Positions 7,201 to 14,923 of a stretch of DNA of 64,000 nucleotides are shown in pieces; the stretch's first letter is position 1; the number at the start of each line of letters is the position of its first letter. The notes beneath the pieces were generated by a model that made no database searches, was not told where the DNA came from, and saw only the letters and a program-made list of their open reading frames with translations. Both the position numbers and the translations under genes were made by a program. The DNA is from an uncultured Clostridia bacterium (lineage in GTDB: Bacteria > Bacillota > Clostridia > Oscillospirales > Acutalibacteraceae), in contig CALEJF010000010.1 of assembly GCA_937898625.1 (NCBI GenBank), positions 1-64,000 of the forward strand, read 5' to 3'.

Positions 7201-8409
7201 ATGAAATATGTTGTTGTTTTATACGACGGAATGGCTGATTATCCCGTTCCTCAATTTGATGGTAAAACACCAATGATGATGGCTAAAAAGCCGAATTTTG
7301 ACTCACTTGCAAAAAAAGGTACAGTTGGTCTTGTTAAGACTGTCCCCGACGGAATGAAGCCAGGCAGTGACGTTGCAAATATGAGTGTTATGGGCTTTGA
7401 CCCATCAATTTATTATACAGGCAGAAGTCCGCTTGAGGCTGCAAGTATAGGTGTTGACCTTAAAGATACTGATGTTACACTCCGTTGTAATATCGTCACA
7501 CTTTCTGACGAAGAAAACTATGCTGACAAGACAATGGTTGACTACTGTGCAGATGATATTTCAACTGCGGAGGCAGAAAAGATTATCGAAACAGTACAAG
7601 AGCATTTTGGTAACGATATTTACAAATTCTACAGCGGTGTAAGTTATCGTCATTGTCTTGTATGGGACAATGGTACAACTGACCTTGGCAATATGACACC
7701 ACCACACGATATTTCGGGCAGAGTTGTGGGTGAATATCTTTCAACAAGCGAAAACGCAACTGACCTTATCAGAATGATGAAAGAAAGCTATGATTTACTT
7801 AAAGACCATCCCGTAAATCTTGAAAGAATAAAGAACGGTAAGCGTCCTGCAAACTCAATCTGGCTTTGGGGCGAAGGCAAGAAACCTGCACTTTCACCAT
7901 TTGAGGAACTCTATGGCATTAAGGGTGCTGTAATTTCAGCAGTTGACTTGCTCAAAGGTATAGGCAAATGTGCAAAAATGGAAACACCTGATGTAGAAGG
8001 TGCAACAGGTTACATAGATACAAACTTTGTTGGCAAGGCACAGGCTGCTGTTGATGCTCTTAAAAATGGTTGCGATTACGCATACATTCATATTGAAGCT
8101 CCTGACGAATGTGGTCACAGACGCGAGCCTGAAAATAAAGTCCGTGCTATTGAAATTATTGACGAGCAAGTGCTCCCAATTCTTTTTGATGGTCTTAAAG
8201 ATTATGATGATTACAAGATTATGATTCTTCCTGACCACCCAACGCCTATTGTTACTGCAACTCACGCATCAGACCCCGTCCCTTTTATGATTTATCATAA
8301 AAATAATGAGGTTAATGGTGTTGACACAATCAACGAAGAAACAGCAAAAGCAACCGGTCTTTTCGTAGAGAGTGGCGTCCAGCTTATGAAGAAATTTTTG
8401 GAGGACTGA
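7201..8409 (+). CDS. ApgM-type phosphoglycerate mutase / proposed homoserine kinase
   Basis: 402 residues of the alkaline-phosphatase superfamily, archaeal-type cofactor-independent phosphoglycerate mutase branch. Asp9 lies in VLYDGMAD, the expected nucleophile Ser62 in GSDVANMSVMG, and late metal ligands in HIEAPDECGH and DHPTP. Part of this family has been proposed to act as homoserine kinase because it sits with threonine or methionine genes. Here it is 5 bp from a homocysteine synthase gene and shares its promoter, which favours a homoserine-linked role over glycolysis. That is inference; mutase activity remains possible. Confidence 0.82.
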   Translation: MKYVVVLYDGMADYPVPQFDGKTPMMMAKKPNFDSLAKKGTVGLVKTVPDGMKPGSDVANMSVMGFDPSIYYTGRSPLEAASIGVDLKDTDVTLRCNIVTLSDEENYADKTMVDYCADDISTAEAEKIIETVQEHFGNDIYKFYSGVSYRHCLVWDNGTTDLGNMTPPHDISGRVVGEYLSTSENATDLIRMMKESYDLLKDHPVNLERIKNGKRPANSIWLWGEGKKPALSPFEELYGIKGAVISAVDLLKGIGKCAKMETPDVEGATGYIDTNFVGKAQAAVDALKNGCDYAYIHIEAPDECGHRREPENKVRAIEIIDEQVLPILFDGLKDYDDYKIMILPDHPTPIVTATHASDPVPFMIYHKNNEVNGVDTINEETAKATGLFVESGVQLMKKFLED

Positions 8410-8414
8410 TTAAA

Positions 8415-9686
8415 ATGGCATATAAAATAGAAACAAATTGCGTTCAGGGTGCTTACAGACCAAAGAACGGTGAACCGAGAGTACTTCCTATTGCACAGAG
8501 TACAACATTTAAATACGACACAAGTGAAGCTATGGCTAAACTTTTTGACCTTGAGCCCGGTTATATGTACACTCGTCTTGCGAACCCTACAAGTGATGCG
8601 GTTGCACAGAAAATCACAATGCTTGAAGGTGGTGTTGCAGGCGTACTTACTTCCTCTGGTCAAGCTGCAAACTTTTTCTCCCTCATCAACATTATGGGTG
8701 CAGGTGACCACTTTGTAAGTGCGGCTACAATTTACGGCGGTACATTCAACCTTTTCAATGTTACAATGAGAAAACTTGGTATTGAAGTTACATTCGTTGA
8801 CCCAAATGCCAGTGAAGAAGAAATTCAGGCTGCATTCAGACCTAACACAAAGGCTCTTTTCGGTGAAACAATTGCTAACCCATCACTTGATATTCTCGAC
8901 ATTGAGAAGTTTGCAAAAATTGCTCACGCTAATGGTGTGCCACTTATTATTGACAACACATTCCCAACACCTATTAACTGCCGACCATTTGAATTTGGTG
9001 CTGATATTGTTACACATTCAACAACAAAGTATATGGAAGGTCACGCTAACATTATCGGCGGTGCAGTTATTGACAGCGGTAACTTTGACTGGGAACAGAA
9101 TGATAAATTCCCGGGTCTTACACAGCCTGACGAAAGTTATCACGGTGCTGTTTATACAAAGGATTTCGGCAAGGCAGGATATATAACAAAAATTGTTGCA
9201 CAACTTCTTCGTGACTACGGTTCAACTCCTGCTCCACAGAACTCATACTACCTTAACTTAGGTCTTGAAACACTTCATCTTCGTATGGAAAGACATTGTT
9301 CTAATGCCCTTGCTGTTGCAAAGTATCTTGAAGCAAACGACAAGATTTCTTGGGTTAACTACCCTGCTCTTCCCGGCAACAAGTATTACGACCTTGTGCA
9401 GAAATATATGCCAAAGGGTACTTGCGGTGTTGTTTCGTTCGGTGTTAAAGGTGGCAGAGAGGCTGCCGAAAAGTTTATGAACTCGCTTAAACTTGCTGCG
9501 GTTGTTACTCATGTTGCAGATGCAAGAACTTGTGTACTTCACCCTGCTTCATCAACTCACAGACAATTGAGTGACCAAGAACTTGTTGAATGTGGTGTTT
9601 CCCCTGACCTTATCAGATTCTCTGTTGGTATTGAAAATGTTGAAGACATCATCGCAGATATTGAACAAGCATTATCACAAATATAA
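8415..9686 (+). CDS. metY: O-acetylhomoserine sulfhydrylase (homocysteine synthase)
   Basis: 423 residues, typical of the MetY branch of Cys/Met-metabolism PLP enzymes. The cofactor lysine is expected at Lys205 in HSTTKYMEGH, with Asp180 in IIDNTF and TRLANPT at 53-59. It replaces the acyl group of O-acetylhomoserine with sulfide to give homocysteine. It is co-transcribed with the ApgM-like gene. If that gene makes O-phosphohomoserine, this enzyme might use it; the preferred acyl donor cannot be read from sequence. Confidence 0.9.
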   Translation: MAYKIETNCVQGAYRPKNGEPRVLPIAQSTTFKYDTSEAMAKLFDLEPGYMYTRLANPTSDAVAQKITMLEGGVAGVLTSSGQAANFFSLINIMGAGDHFVSAATIYGGTFNLFNVTMRKLGIEVTFVDPNASEEEIQAAFRPNTKALFGETIANPSLDILDIEKFAKIAHANGVPLIIDNTFPTPINCRPFEFGADIVTHSTTKYMEGHANIIGGAVIDSGNFDWEQNDKFPGLTQPDESYHGAVYTKDFGKAGYITKIVAQLLRDYGSTPAPQNSYYLNLGLETLHLRMERHCSNALAVAKYLEANDKISWVNYPALPGNKYYDLVQKYMPKGTCGVVSFGVKGGREAAEKFMNSLKLAAVVTHVADARTCVLHPASSTHRQLSDQELVECGVSPDLIRFSVGIENVEDIIADIEQALSQI

Positions 9687-9692
9687 AGAATT

Positions 9693-9718
9693 AACGGCAA
9701 CTCAAACGAGTTGCCGTT
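9693..9718 (+). terminator. Terminator after metY
   Basis: An 11-bp stem, AACGGCAACTC with GAGTTGCCGTT, with a 4-base loop. The following TTTCACTTTT is only moderately T-rich. Confidence 0.7.
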
Positions 9719-9736
9719 TCACTTTTATGTATTAAA

Positions 9737-10225
9737 TTAAAAGGTATTTGCAAAAATTGAAACATATTCAGGAAATAATGTTGAAAATTCCAGATACAAA
9801 AGTGCAATAGTTGCACCCGTGATGAATCCGCCGATAATTTCAGGAATTGTGTGTCCCTCAACTTTTTTAACAGGTTTAACATCCTTACCCATTACTTTTT
9901 CACGAACACCATTAAATGCCTCTGTAAGTTTTTCTACGGGAAGTCTTACCATAAACGCATCGAACATTGTGATAAATGCAAAAACACCAGAAACTGCAAA
10001 CATTGTTGAATCAAAGCCCTCAAGTGCACCTATACATGTGCTGAGCGAAATAACAGTTGCGGTATGTGAACTTGGCATACCACCCAATTTAAAGAGTGTT
10101 CCAATGGTAACCTTTTTAGTTACATTACCTTTTTTCTTGTCAATAAAAAATTTGATTGTGTTAAGAATAACCTTAATAACCTGCGCAACAAACCACGCAC
10201 TGATACAAACTAATATAATTCTCAT
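9737..10225 (-). CDS. YuiD-like divergent PAP2 family membrane protein (DUF212)
   Basis: 162 residues with four or five hydrophobic segments. The family motifs GGMPSSHTA (48-56) and EGHTIPEIIGG (from 123) resemble the phosphatase signature of PAP2/vanadium haloperoxidase enzymes and suggest lipid or pyrophosphate phosphatase chemistry at the membrane. The substrate is not known for this family. It is monocistronic, convergent to metY, and separated from upp by a terminator. Confidence 0.85.
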   Translation of the reverse strand: MRIILVCISAWFVAQVIKVILNTIKFFIDKKKGNVTKKVTIGTLFKLGGMPSSHTATVISLSTCIGALEGFDSTMFAVSGVFAFITMFDAFMVRLPVEKLTEAFNGVREKVMGKDVKPVKKVEGHTIPEIIGGFITGATIALLYLEFSTLFPEYVSIFANTF

Positions 10226-10322
10226 ATCTTTACCCCTTTTAAACTGATTTACTTAATTTTACATTATTCTCCAAAAAATTGCAATAGAATATTGGAAACT
10301 ATATCTAATGCAATAAAATATA

Positions 10323-10345
10323 GCGATTGAGAAAAACTCAATCGC
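10323..10345 (-). terminator. Terminator after upp
   Basis: A 9-bp perfect stem, GCGATTGAG with CTCAATCGC, and a 5-base loop. T-rich sequence follows on both strands, so it may work in both directions. Confidence 0.7.
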
Positions 10346-10353
10346 CTTTTCTT

Positions 10354-11028
10354 TTATGGTTTTGCCGGTCTTGCGGGTTTATAGCTACAAGTACCGCAGA
10401 TTCGGTCACCTGCATCACCTGCTGCTGTTACAATATAACCGTCCTTATTAAGACCTGTTGGAATGTACTGTGCTGCATAAATTTTAACATCAGGATGCTT
10501 TTCATAAAGGAGTTTCACACCAACATCCGATGCAAAAATACACATAACCTTAATATTTGTGCATCCCTCTTTTTTAAGATAATCAATAGATGCATCCACA
10601 CTACCACCTGTGGCTAAAGCAGGGTCAACAATAATTACAGGACCCTTTGTTATGTCAACCGGCATTTTATAATAATATGTTACAGGCAATAATGTCTTTT
10701 CATCTCTGTAAAGTCCGATATGACCTACCTTTGCTGTTGGAGAAAGTCGACGAAGACCATCAACCATACCGAGTCCTGCGCGAAGAATAGGAACGATTGT
10801 GAAGTCCTCTGCAAGTACAGGAGAATCAAAATCTGCAAGAGGTGCCTGAATAGGTACTAATTTTGTTTTAAGGTCTTTAAGCGCTTCGTAACCCATAAGC
10901 ATTGTAAGTTCATCAACTATTTCACAAAATTCCTTTGAGCCTGTGTTAATGTCACAAAGGTGAGTCACCTTATGAGCAACTAAAGGATGGTCATTGAAAC
11001 TGATTAAATTCTTTGTAAAGTCTGACAT
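10354..11028 (-). CDS. upp: Uracil phosphoribosyltransferase
   Basis: 224 residues. The PRPP-binding motif VDPALATGGS is at 134-143, VPILRAGLGM at about 79-88, and GDAGDRICGT near the C-terminus contributes to uracil binding. It converts uracil and PRPP to UMP in the salvage pathway. A uracil permease lies 0.8 kb away on the other strand, so uptake and salvage are neighbours though not one operon. The C-terminus has a short Pro/Lys-rich extension (KPARPAKP). Confidence 0.96.
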   Translation of the reverse strand: MSDFTKNLISFNDHPLVAHKVTHLCDINTGSKEFCEIVDELTMLMGYEALKDLKTKLVPIQAPLADFDSPVLAEDFTIVPILRAGLGMVDGLRRLSPTAKVGHIGLYRDEKTLLPVTYYYKMPVDITKGPVIIVDPALATGGSVDASIDYLKKEGCTNIKVMCIFASDVGVKLLYEKHPDVKIYAAQYIPTGLNKDGYIVTAAGDAGDRICGTCSYKPARPAKP

Positions 11029-11117
11029 AATGACGCCTCATTTCAATATACTATTATTTCCTATTCATAATATCATATTTACACATATTTGGCAAGTAAA
11101 TTATCAATCCTTGTTGA

Positions 11118-11146
11118 TTGACACCTATTTTTGCGTGTGATATACT
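11118..11146 (+). promoter_or_regulatory. Promoter of the DUF523 gene
   Basis: TTGACA (11118-11123), 17 bases, TATACT (11141-11146). It lies about 36 bases before the ATG at 11183. Confidence 0.8.
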
Positions 11147-11182
11147 AAAATGGTAAAAAGTTAAAAATAAGGAGAAAAAATT

Positions 11183-11629
11183 ATGGCAAAGATTATTGTC
11201 AGCGGATGTCTTATGGGCTGTGATTGTCGCTACAAGGGTGACAACTGTAAATGTGATGAATTATTGGCTTTGGCAAAGAATCATACTCTTATTCCCGTTT
11301 GTCCCGAGCAGTTAGGCGGTCTTGCAACTCCGCGTGACCCTGCTGAAATAGTTGGTGATAAAGTAATCAGCAATCACGGTAAAGATGTAACATACGAATA
11401 CACAAAAGGTGCTCAAATGGCTTTATATATCGCAAAAACAAACAATGCTGATGCAGTTGTGTTCAAAGCAAACAGTCCCTCTTGTGGTAAAGGTATAATT
11501 TATGACGGCACTTTTACCGGTAACAAGGTTGCAGGCAATGGTGTTGCGGCTGAAATGTTCCTGAATTCAGGTTATAAAGTCTTCAACGAGAATGAAATCC
11601 ATGACCTGATAGAATTTCTTAATAAATAG
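11183..11629 (+). CDS. DUF523 family cysteine-rich protein
   Basis: 148 residues, complete, of the DUF523/YbbK family with no established function. Conserved cysteines include Cys9, Cys13 and Cys15 in GCLMGCDCRY, Cys40 in VCPEQLGG, and Cys101 in NSPSCGKG, suggesting metal or FeS binding (inference). The ATG has a GGAG site and the gene has its own strong promoter. No neighbour suggests a pathway. Confidence 0.85.
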   Translation: MAKIIVSGCLMGCDCRYKGDNCKCDELLALAKNHTLIPVCPEQLGGLATPRDPAEIVGDKVISNHGKDVTYEYTKGAQMALYIAKTNNADAVVFKANSPSCGKGIIYDGTFTGNKVAGNGVAAEMFLNSGYKVFNENEIHDLIEFLNK

Positions 11630-11652
11630 TAATTGACTTTTTATTAAAATTA

Positions 11653-11682
11653 TTGACAAAAAAACACAATATATGGTATAAT
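11653..11682 (+). promoter_or_regulatory. Promoter of the uracil permease gene
   Basis: TTGACA (11653-11658), 18 bases, TATAAT (11677-11682). The start of transcription would be near 11689, giving a leader of about 140 nt. Confidence 0.85.
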
Positions 11683-11688
11683 CCAAAC

Positions 11689-11829
11689 AATAACACGGCA
11701 GAATTATAAATTCCATACAGAAGTATCGACAAGATAGTTGTGTGGCATTACATAGTGCTTTCTTAAACCTTGTCAATATGGACAAGGTTTTTTTATGCCT
11801 GCCGGGTGAAAATTTGAGGAGGAAAAAAT
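11689..11829 (+). promoter_or_regulatory. Probable transcription attenuator leader of the permease gene
   Basis: The leader ends in a perfect 10-bp terminator hairpin. Upstream, GACAAG (11728-11733) is identical to part of the hairpin's 3' arm, so it can pair with CTTGTC (11769-11774) in the 5' arm and break the terminator. Small hairpins lie further upstream (for example ATAC-AGAA-GTAT at 11715-11726). This is a standard on/off layout. I do not recognise a known purine, PRPP or PyrR-binding consensus, so the ligand or factor is unknown. Confidence 0.6.
11765..11794 (+). terminator. Leader terminator before the permease gene
   Basis: AAACCTTGTC (11765-11774) pairs with GACAAGGTTT (11781-11790), followed by more T residues. 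It lies between promoter and start codon, so it must act conditionally. Confidence 0.85.
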
Positions 11830-13236
11830 ATGAAACTCATTTATGACGTTGCTGACCGCCCAAAGTTCAGTAAAACGTTGCTTTTTGCTTTCCAACAGAT
11901 GATTGCAATTATGGCAGCGACACTTCTTGTTCCTATGCTCATGTCTGGTTTTGCTATGAGCAATGGTAACACTCTTTATTTTGACCCTGCAGCAGCACTT
12001 TTCGGTGCAGGTATCGGTACACTTTTCTACACATTTGCTACAAAGCGTAAGAGCCCTGTTTTCCTTGGTTCTTCATTTACTTTCCTTGGTGCTTATGCAG
12101 CAATTATAGGCATGAACTACGGCTACTGGGGTGTTATTATTGGTATCACTCTTGCAGGTCTTGTTTATGTTGTTCTTGCAGCTATCATCAAACTTGCTGG
12201 TTCAGGTTGGGTTAACAAACTTATGCCTCCTGTAATTGCAGGTCCTATTGTTACTATCATCGGTCTTTCACTTTCAAGTACAGCAACAAGCTGGATGTCA
12301 ACAAATGGTGGTACTGATTACAGCCTTGTAACAATCCTTGTTGGTGCTGTTACATTCTTTGCAATTGTTATTGTATCAGTTAAAGGCTCAAAAAACCTTC
12401 GCCTTATTCCTTTCATCATCGGTGTTGGTGCAGGTTACATTTTCGCTCTTATTCTTACTCTTATCGGCAACGCTGCTGATATTGCAGCTCTTCAGATTTT
12501 AAGCTTTGACTCATTTAAAGCTGCTTTTGACCCATTCACACTTCAGTCAATCGTTGACTATCCTAAGTTCACATTCCTTCAGGCAATGACAGATAAAGTT
12601 GACGGCATTCTTCCAATAGATGCTGCAGCAGTTGGTAACATCGCAATCACATTTGTTCCAATTGCTATTGTTGAACTTGCACAGCACATTGCTGATCACA
12701 AGAACCTTGGTAGCCTTATCGGTAAAGACCTTATCACTGACCCGGGTCTTGACAAAACTCTTATCGGTGACGGTGTAGGTTCAATTATCGGCGGTTTCTT
12801 TGGCGGTGCTGCTAACACAACTTACGGCGAATCAATTGGTTGCGTTGCTATCACAGGTAATGCTTCAGTTATTTCAATCATCACAGCAGGCATTGGTTGT
12901 ATGATTCTTTCATTCTTCACACCATTCGTAGCACTTATCAACTCAATTCCTAAGTGCGTAATGGGTGGTGCTTGTGTTGCTCTTTATGGTCTTATCGCTG
13001 TATCAGGTCTTTCAATGCTCAAGAATGTTGACCTTGGTAAAAACAGAAACCTCTACATTGTAAGTGCAATTCTTGTTATTGGTATCGGTGGTCTTTCACT
13101 TAATTTCGGCTTCAACCCTGTTACACAAGGTCCACTTGTTCAGGTTACAGCTCTTGCAACAGCTCTTATCTTTGGTGTTATTACAAACTTAATTGTTGGC
13201 ACAGGTAAGAACAAAGACGAAGAAGATGCTGAATAA
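11830..13236 (+). CDS. NCS2 family nucleobase permease, probably uracil (UraA-like)
   Basis: 468 residues with about 12-14 membrane segments. The N-terminus FAFQQMIAIMAATLLVP, the motif VELAQHIADH (281-290) with a likely substrate-binding Glu282, and NTTYGESIG (329-337) match the UraA branch of nucleobase:proton symporters rather than xanthine carriers. A GAGGAGG site precedes the ATG. Control by the leader attenuator fits pyrimidine-responsive expression. The C-terminus is a short acidic tail. Confidence 0.88.
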   Translation: MKLIYDVADRPKFSKTLLFAFQQMIAIMAATLLVPMLMSGFAMSNGNTLYFDPAAALFGAGIGTLFYTFATKRKSPVFLGSSFTFLGAYAAIIGMNYGYWGVIIGITLAGLVYVVLAAIIKLAGSGWVNKLMPPVIAGPIVTIIGLSLSSTATSWMSTNGGTDYSLVTILVGAVTFFAIVIVSVKGSKNLRLIPFIIGVGAGYIFALILTLIGNAADIAALQILSFDSFKAAFDPFTLQSIVDYPKFTFLQAMTDKVDGILPIDAAAVGNIAITFVPIAIVELAQHIADHKNLGSLIGKDLITDPGLDKTLIGDGVGSIIGGFFGGAANTTYGESIGCVAITGNASVISIITAGIGCMILSFFTPFVALINSIPKCVMGGACVALYGLIAVSGLSMLKNVDLGKNRNLYIVSAILVIGIGGLSLNFGFNPVTQGPLVQVTALATALIFGVITNLIVGTGKNKDEEDAE

Positions 13237-13256
13237 TCAGTAATTAAAGATTTAAT

Positions 13257-13288
13257 CCCCGTAGTTTAATTGCTACGGGGAATTTTTT
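13257..13288 (+). terminator. Terminator after the uracil permease gene
   Basis: CCCCGTAG pairs with CTACGGGG (arms 13257-13264 and 13273-13280), followed by AATTTTTTG. Confidence 0.85.
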
Positions 13289-13315
13289 GTGGTAAGATAT
13301 ATAAGGTGACTTAAT

Positions 13316-14182
13316 ATGATAAAAAACGACAAGACTAAAGGAATAATTTACATCATCATTTCCGCCTTTTTCTTTGCCCTTATGGGGCTTTTTGTTAAAT
13401 TATCGGGAGATTTGCCCATAATTCAGAAAAGCTTTTTTAGAAATGCAGTAGCTATGATTTTTGCTTTTATAATAATCACCAAAAATCATAGTTGGGAATT
13501 ACCAAAAGGCAAAAATACAATGTATCTTTTGATCCGTGCCGTTGCCGGTACACTTGGGATTCTTTGCAATTTTTATGCTGTAAGCAATATGAATTTAGCA
13601 GATGCATCAATGCTTAATAAACTCTCGCCTTTCTTTGCGGTAATTTTCTCAATTATTATTCTAAGAGAAAAACCAAGCGTTAATCAGATTTTCGCAATTT
13701 CATTGGCATTCATAGGGGCTTTATTCATAATGAAACCATCATTTTCTTTTGATGCCTTGCCGGGTTTTTTAGGTTTTCTTGGCGGACTCGGTGCAGGACT
13801 TGCTTATGCCTGTGTCAGAAAACTTACACAAAATGGATTTAAGGGACCTTTAATTATATTTTACTTTTCACTGTTTTCCTGTGTGGTAACTCTACCCTGG
13901 CTTATATTTGATTTTAAGCCAATGTCGCTAACACAGTGGATTTATCTTATACTTGCGGGGCTTTCAGCAAGTGGTGGACAATATTTCATAACAACTGCAT
14001 ACAGTAAGGCTCCTGCAAAAGAAATTTCCATTTATGACTACTCACAAATTATATTTACAACTCTTTTAAGTCTTATTGTATTTGGCGACTTACCGGACAC
14101 ATTAAGTTTTGTTGGATATGGAATTATTATTTCAGCGGCAGTATTTAACGCATGGAATTCTTTAAGGAAGAAAAAGCCCTGA
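13316..14182 (+). CDS. DMT superfamily (EamA) transporter
   Basis: 288 residues with about ten hydrophobic segments in two EamA halves. The N-terminal half has the typical start IIISAFFFALMGLFVKL, and the loop ADASMLNKLSPFFAVIFS is characteristic. Members export amino acids, metabolites or drugs; nothing here defines the substrate. The gene follows a terminator, so it is probably transcribed alone, with AAGGTGA as ribosome binding site. Its stop codon lies inside the downstream terminator stem. Confidence 0.85.
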   Translation: MIKNDKTKGIIYIIISAFFFALMGLFVKLSGDLPIIQKSFFRNAVAMIFAFIIITKNHSWELPKGKNTMYLLIRAVAGTLGILCNFYAVSNMNLADASMLNKLSPFFAVIFSIIILREKPSVNQIFAISLAFIGALFIMKPSFSFDALPGFLGFLGGLGAGLAYACVRKLTQNGFKGPLIIFYFSLFSCVVTLPWLIFDFKPMSLTQWIYLILAGLSASGGQYFITTAYSKAPAKEISIYDYSQIIFTTLLSLIVFGDLPDTLSFVGYGIIISAAVFNAWNSLRKKKP

Positions 14183-14200
14183 TGAATCAGGACTTTTTTA
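14175..14200 (+). terminator. Terminator overlapping the end of the DMT gene
   Basis: AGCCCTGAT and ATCAGGACT form a stem with one mismatch, followed by TTTTTTATT. The stop codon is part of the 5' arm. Confidence 0.7.
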
Positions 14201-14270
14201 TTACAAGTTTTATCTCGTTAATAATATTGTGAATAAAATTCTTTATATATTCCATCACTCTTAATATAAT

Positions 14271-14807
14271 TTATTTTGCAATTCTGGTTATTCTAAATGC
14301 CCAAATTATAGATGTTACACCAATTATAGCACCAATAAAATTGCAAATGACATCATCTATTTCCACTATTCCCAATTTATAATACCACTGTATTATTTCA
14401 ATACAAACACTTAAGATTATAAAAAGTGAAATTAACAACGCTCGTTTTATTCTTGTTGATTTCCCTATACCATAAGATAACCACATACTACCGGGCACAA
14501 ACAGAAGAATATTCATCCAACCTGTTCTGAAAAATTCTTCATTTCCTGTTATAAATGGTTTGTAGATAAAACGAAACGGTATAAAGTTAACTTCTGTTTT
14601 GTTTCCTCGGGAAAATATGGTCATATATATTATGCATACAAACCAAACTGCAAACAAAACCAAATTCAAGGCTTTCCATATCTTTACTAATTGTGACTTT
14701 TGCACTCTTGAATTCAGAATATTCCACAGGCAACAAACAAAAATCAAAACAAACACAGTTGAAGGAATTGACATACAATAAATATAATGAAATAATTCTT
14801 TAAGCAT
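14271..14807 (-). CDS. VanZ-like family membrane protein
   Basis: 178 residues with about five membrane helices. The family pattern is visible: VNFIPFRFI after the second helix, then GWMNILLFVPGSMWL and CIEIIQWYYKLGIVEIDDVICNF cut at the usual D-D-x-x-x-N element. VanZ proteins contribute to low-level teicoplanin resistance in some enterococci; most homologues are uncharacterised envelope proteins. It lies at the 3' side of polysaccharide cluster I with hairpins in between, so co-transcription with that cluster is not certain. Confidence 0.85.
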   Translation of the reverse strand: MLKELFHYIYCMSIPSTVFVLIFVCCLWNILNSRVQKSQLVKIWKALNLVLFAVWFVCIIYMTIFSRGNKTEVNFIPFRFIYKPFITGNEEFFRTGWMNILLFVPGSMWLSYGIGKSTRIKRALLISLFIILSVCIEIIQWYYKLGIVEIDDVICNFIGAIIGVTSIIWAFRITRIAK

Positions 14808-14832
14808 ATAATTCCTCCTTTTTTAAAATTTA

Positions 14833-14862
14833 AGGTTGACGGAAATCCGCCAACCTTTTTTT
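14833..14862. terminator. Hairpin with T-run, upstream of the VanZ gene
   Basis: AGGTTGACGGA pairs with TCCGCCAACCT and is followed by TTTTTTT on the plus strand. On the minus strand, where the flanking genes lie, the following sequence is only weakly T-rich. No plus-strand transcript is known to end here. Confidence 0.45.
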
Positions 14863-14885
14863 GTGAAACAACAAGGTTCCGGGGT

Positions 14886-14916
14886 ACCCGTCCGCATTTT
14901 TAATGCGTTGACGGGT
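14886..14916. terminator. GC-rich hairpin just past cluster I
   Basis: ACCCGTC and GACGGGT close an inner CGCATT/AATGCG stem. It lies 8 bases after the last cluster I gene and probably ends that operon. The better T-run is again on the plus strand, so direction is uncertain. Confidence 0.5.
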
Positions 14917-14923
14917 CGGGTTC

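Noticed and set aside
11689..11829. Purine riboswitch or PyrR-binding attenuator
   Set aside because: Neither the purine aptamer core nor the PyrR anti-antiterminator consensus is visible in the leader.
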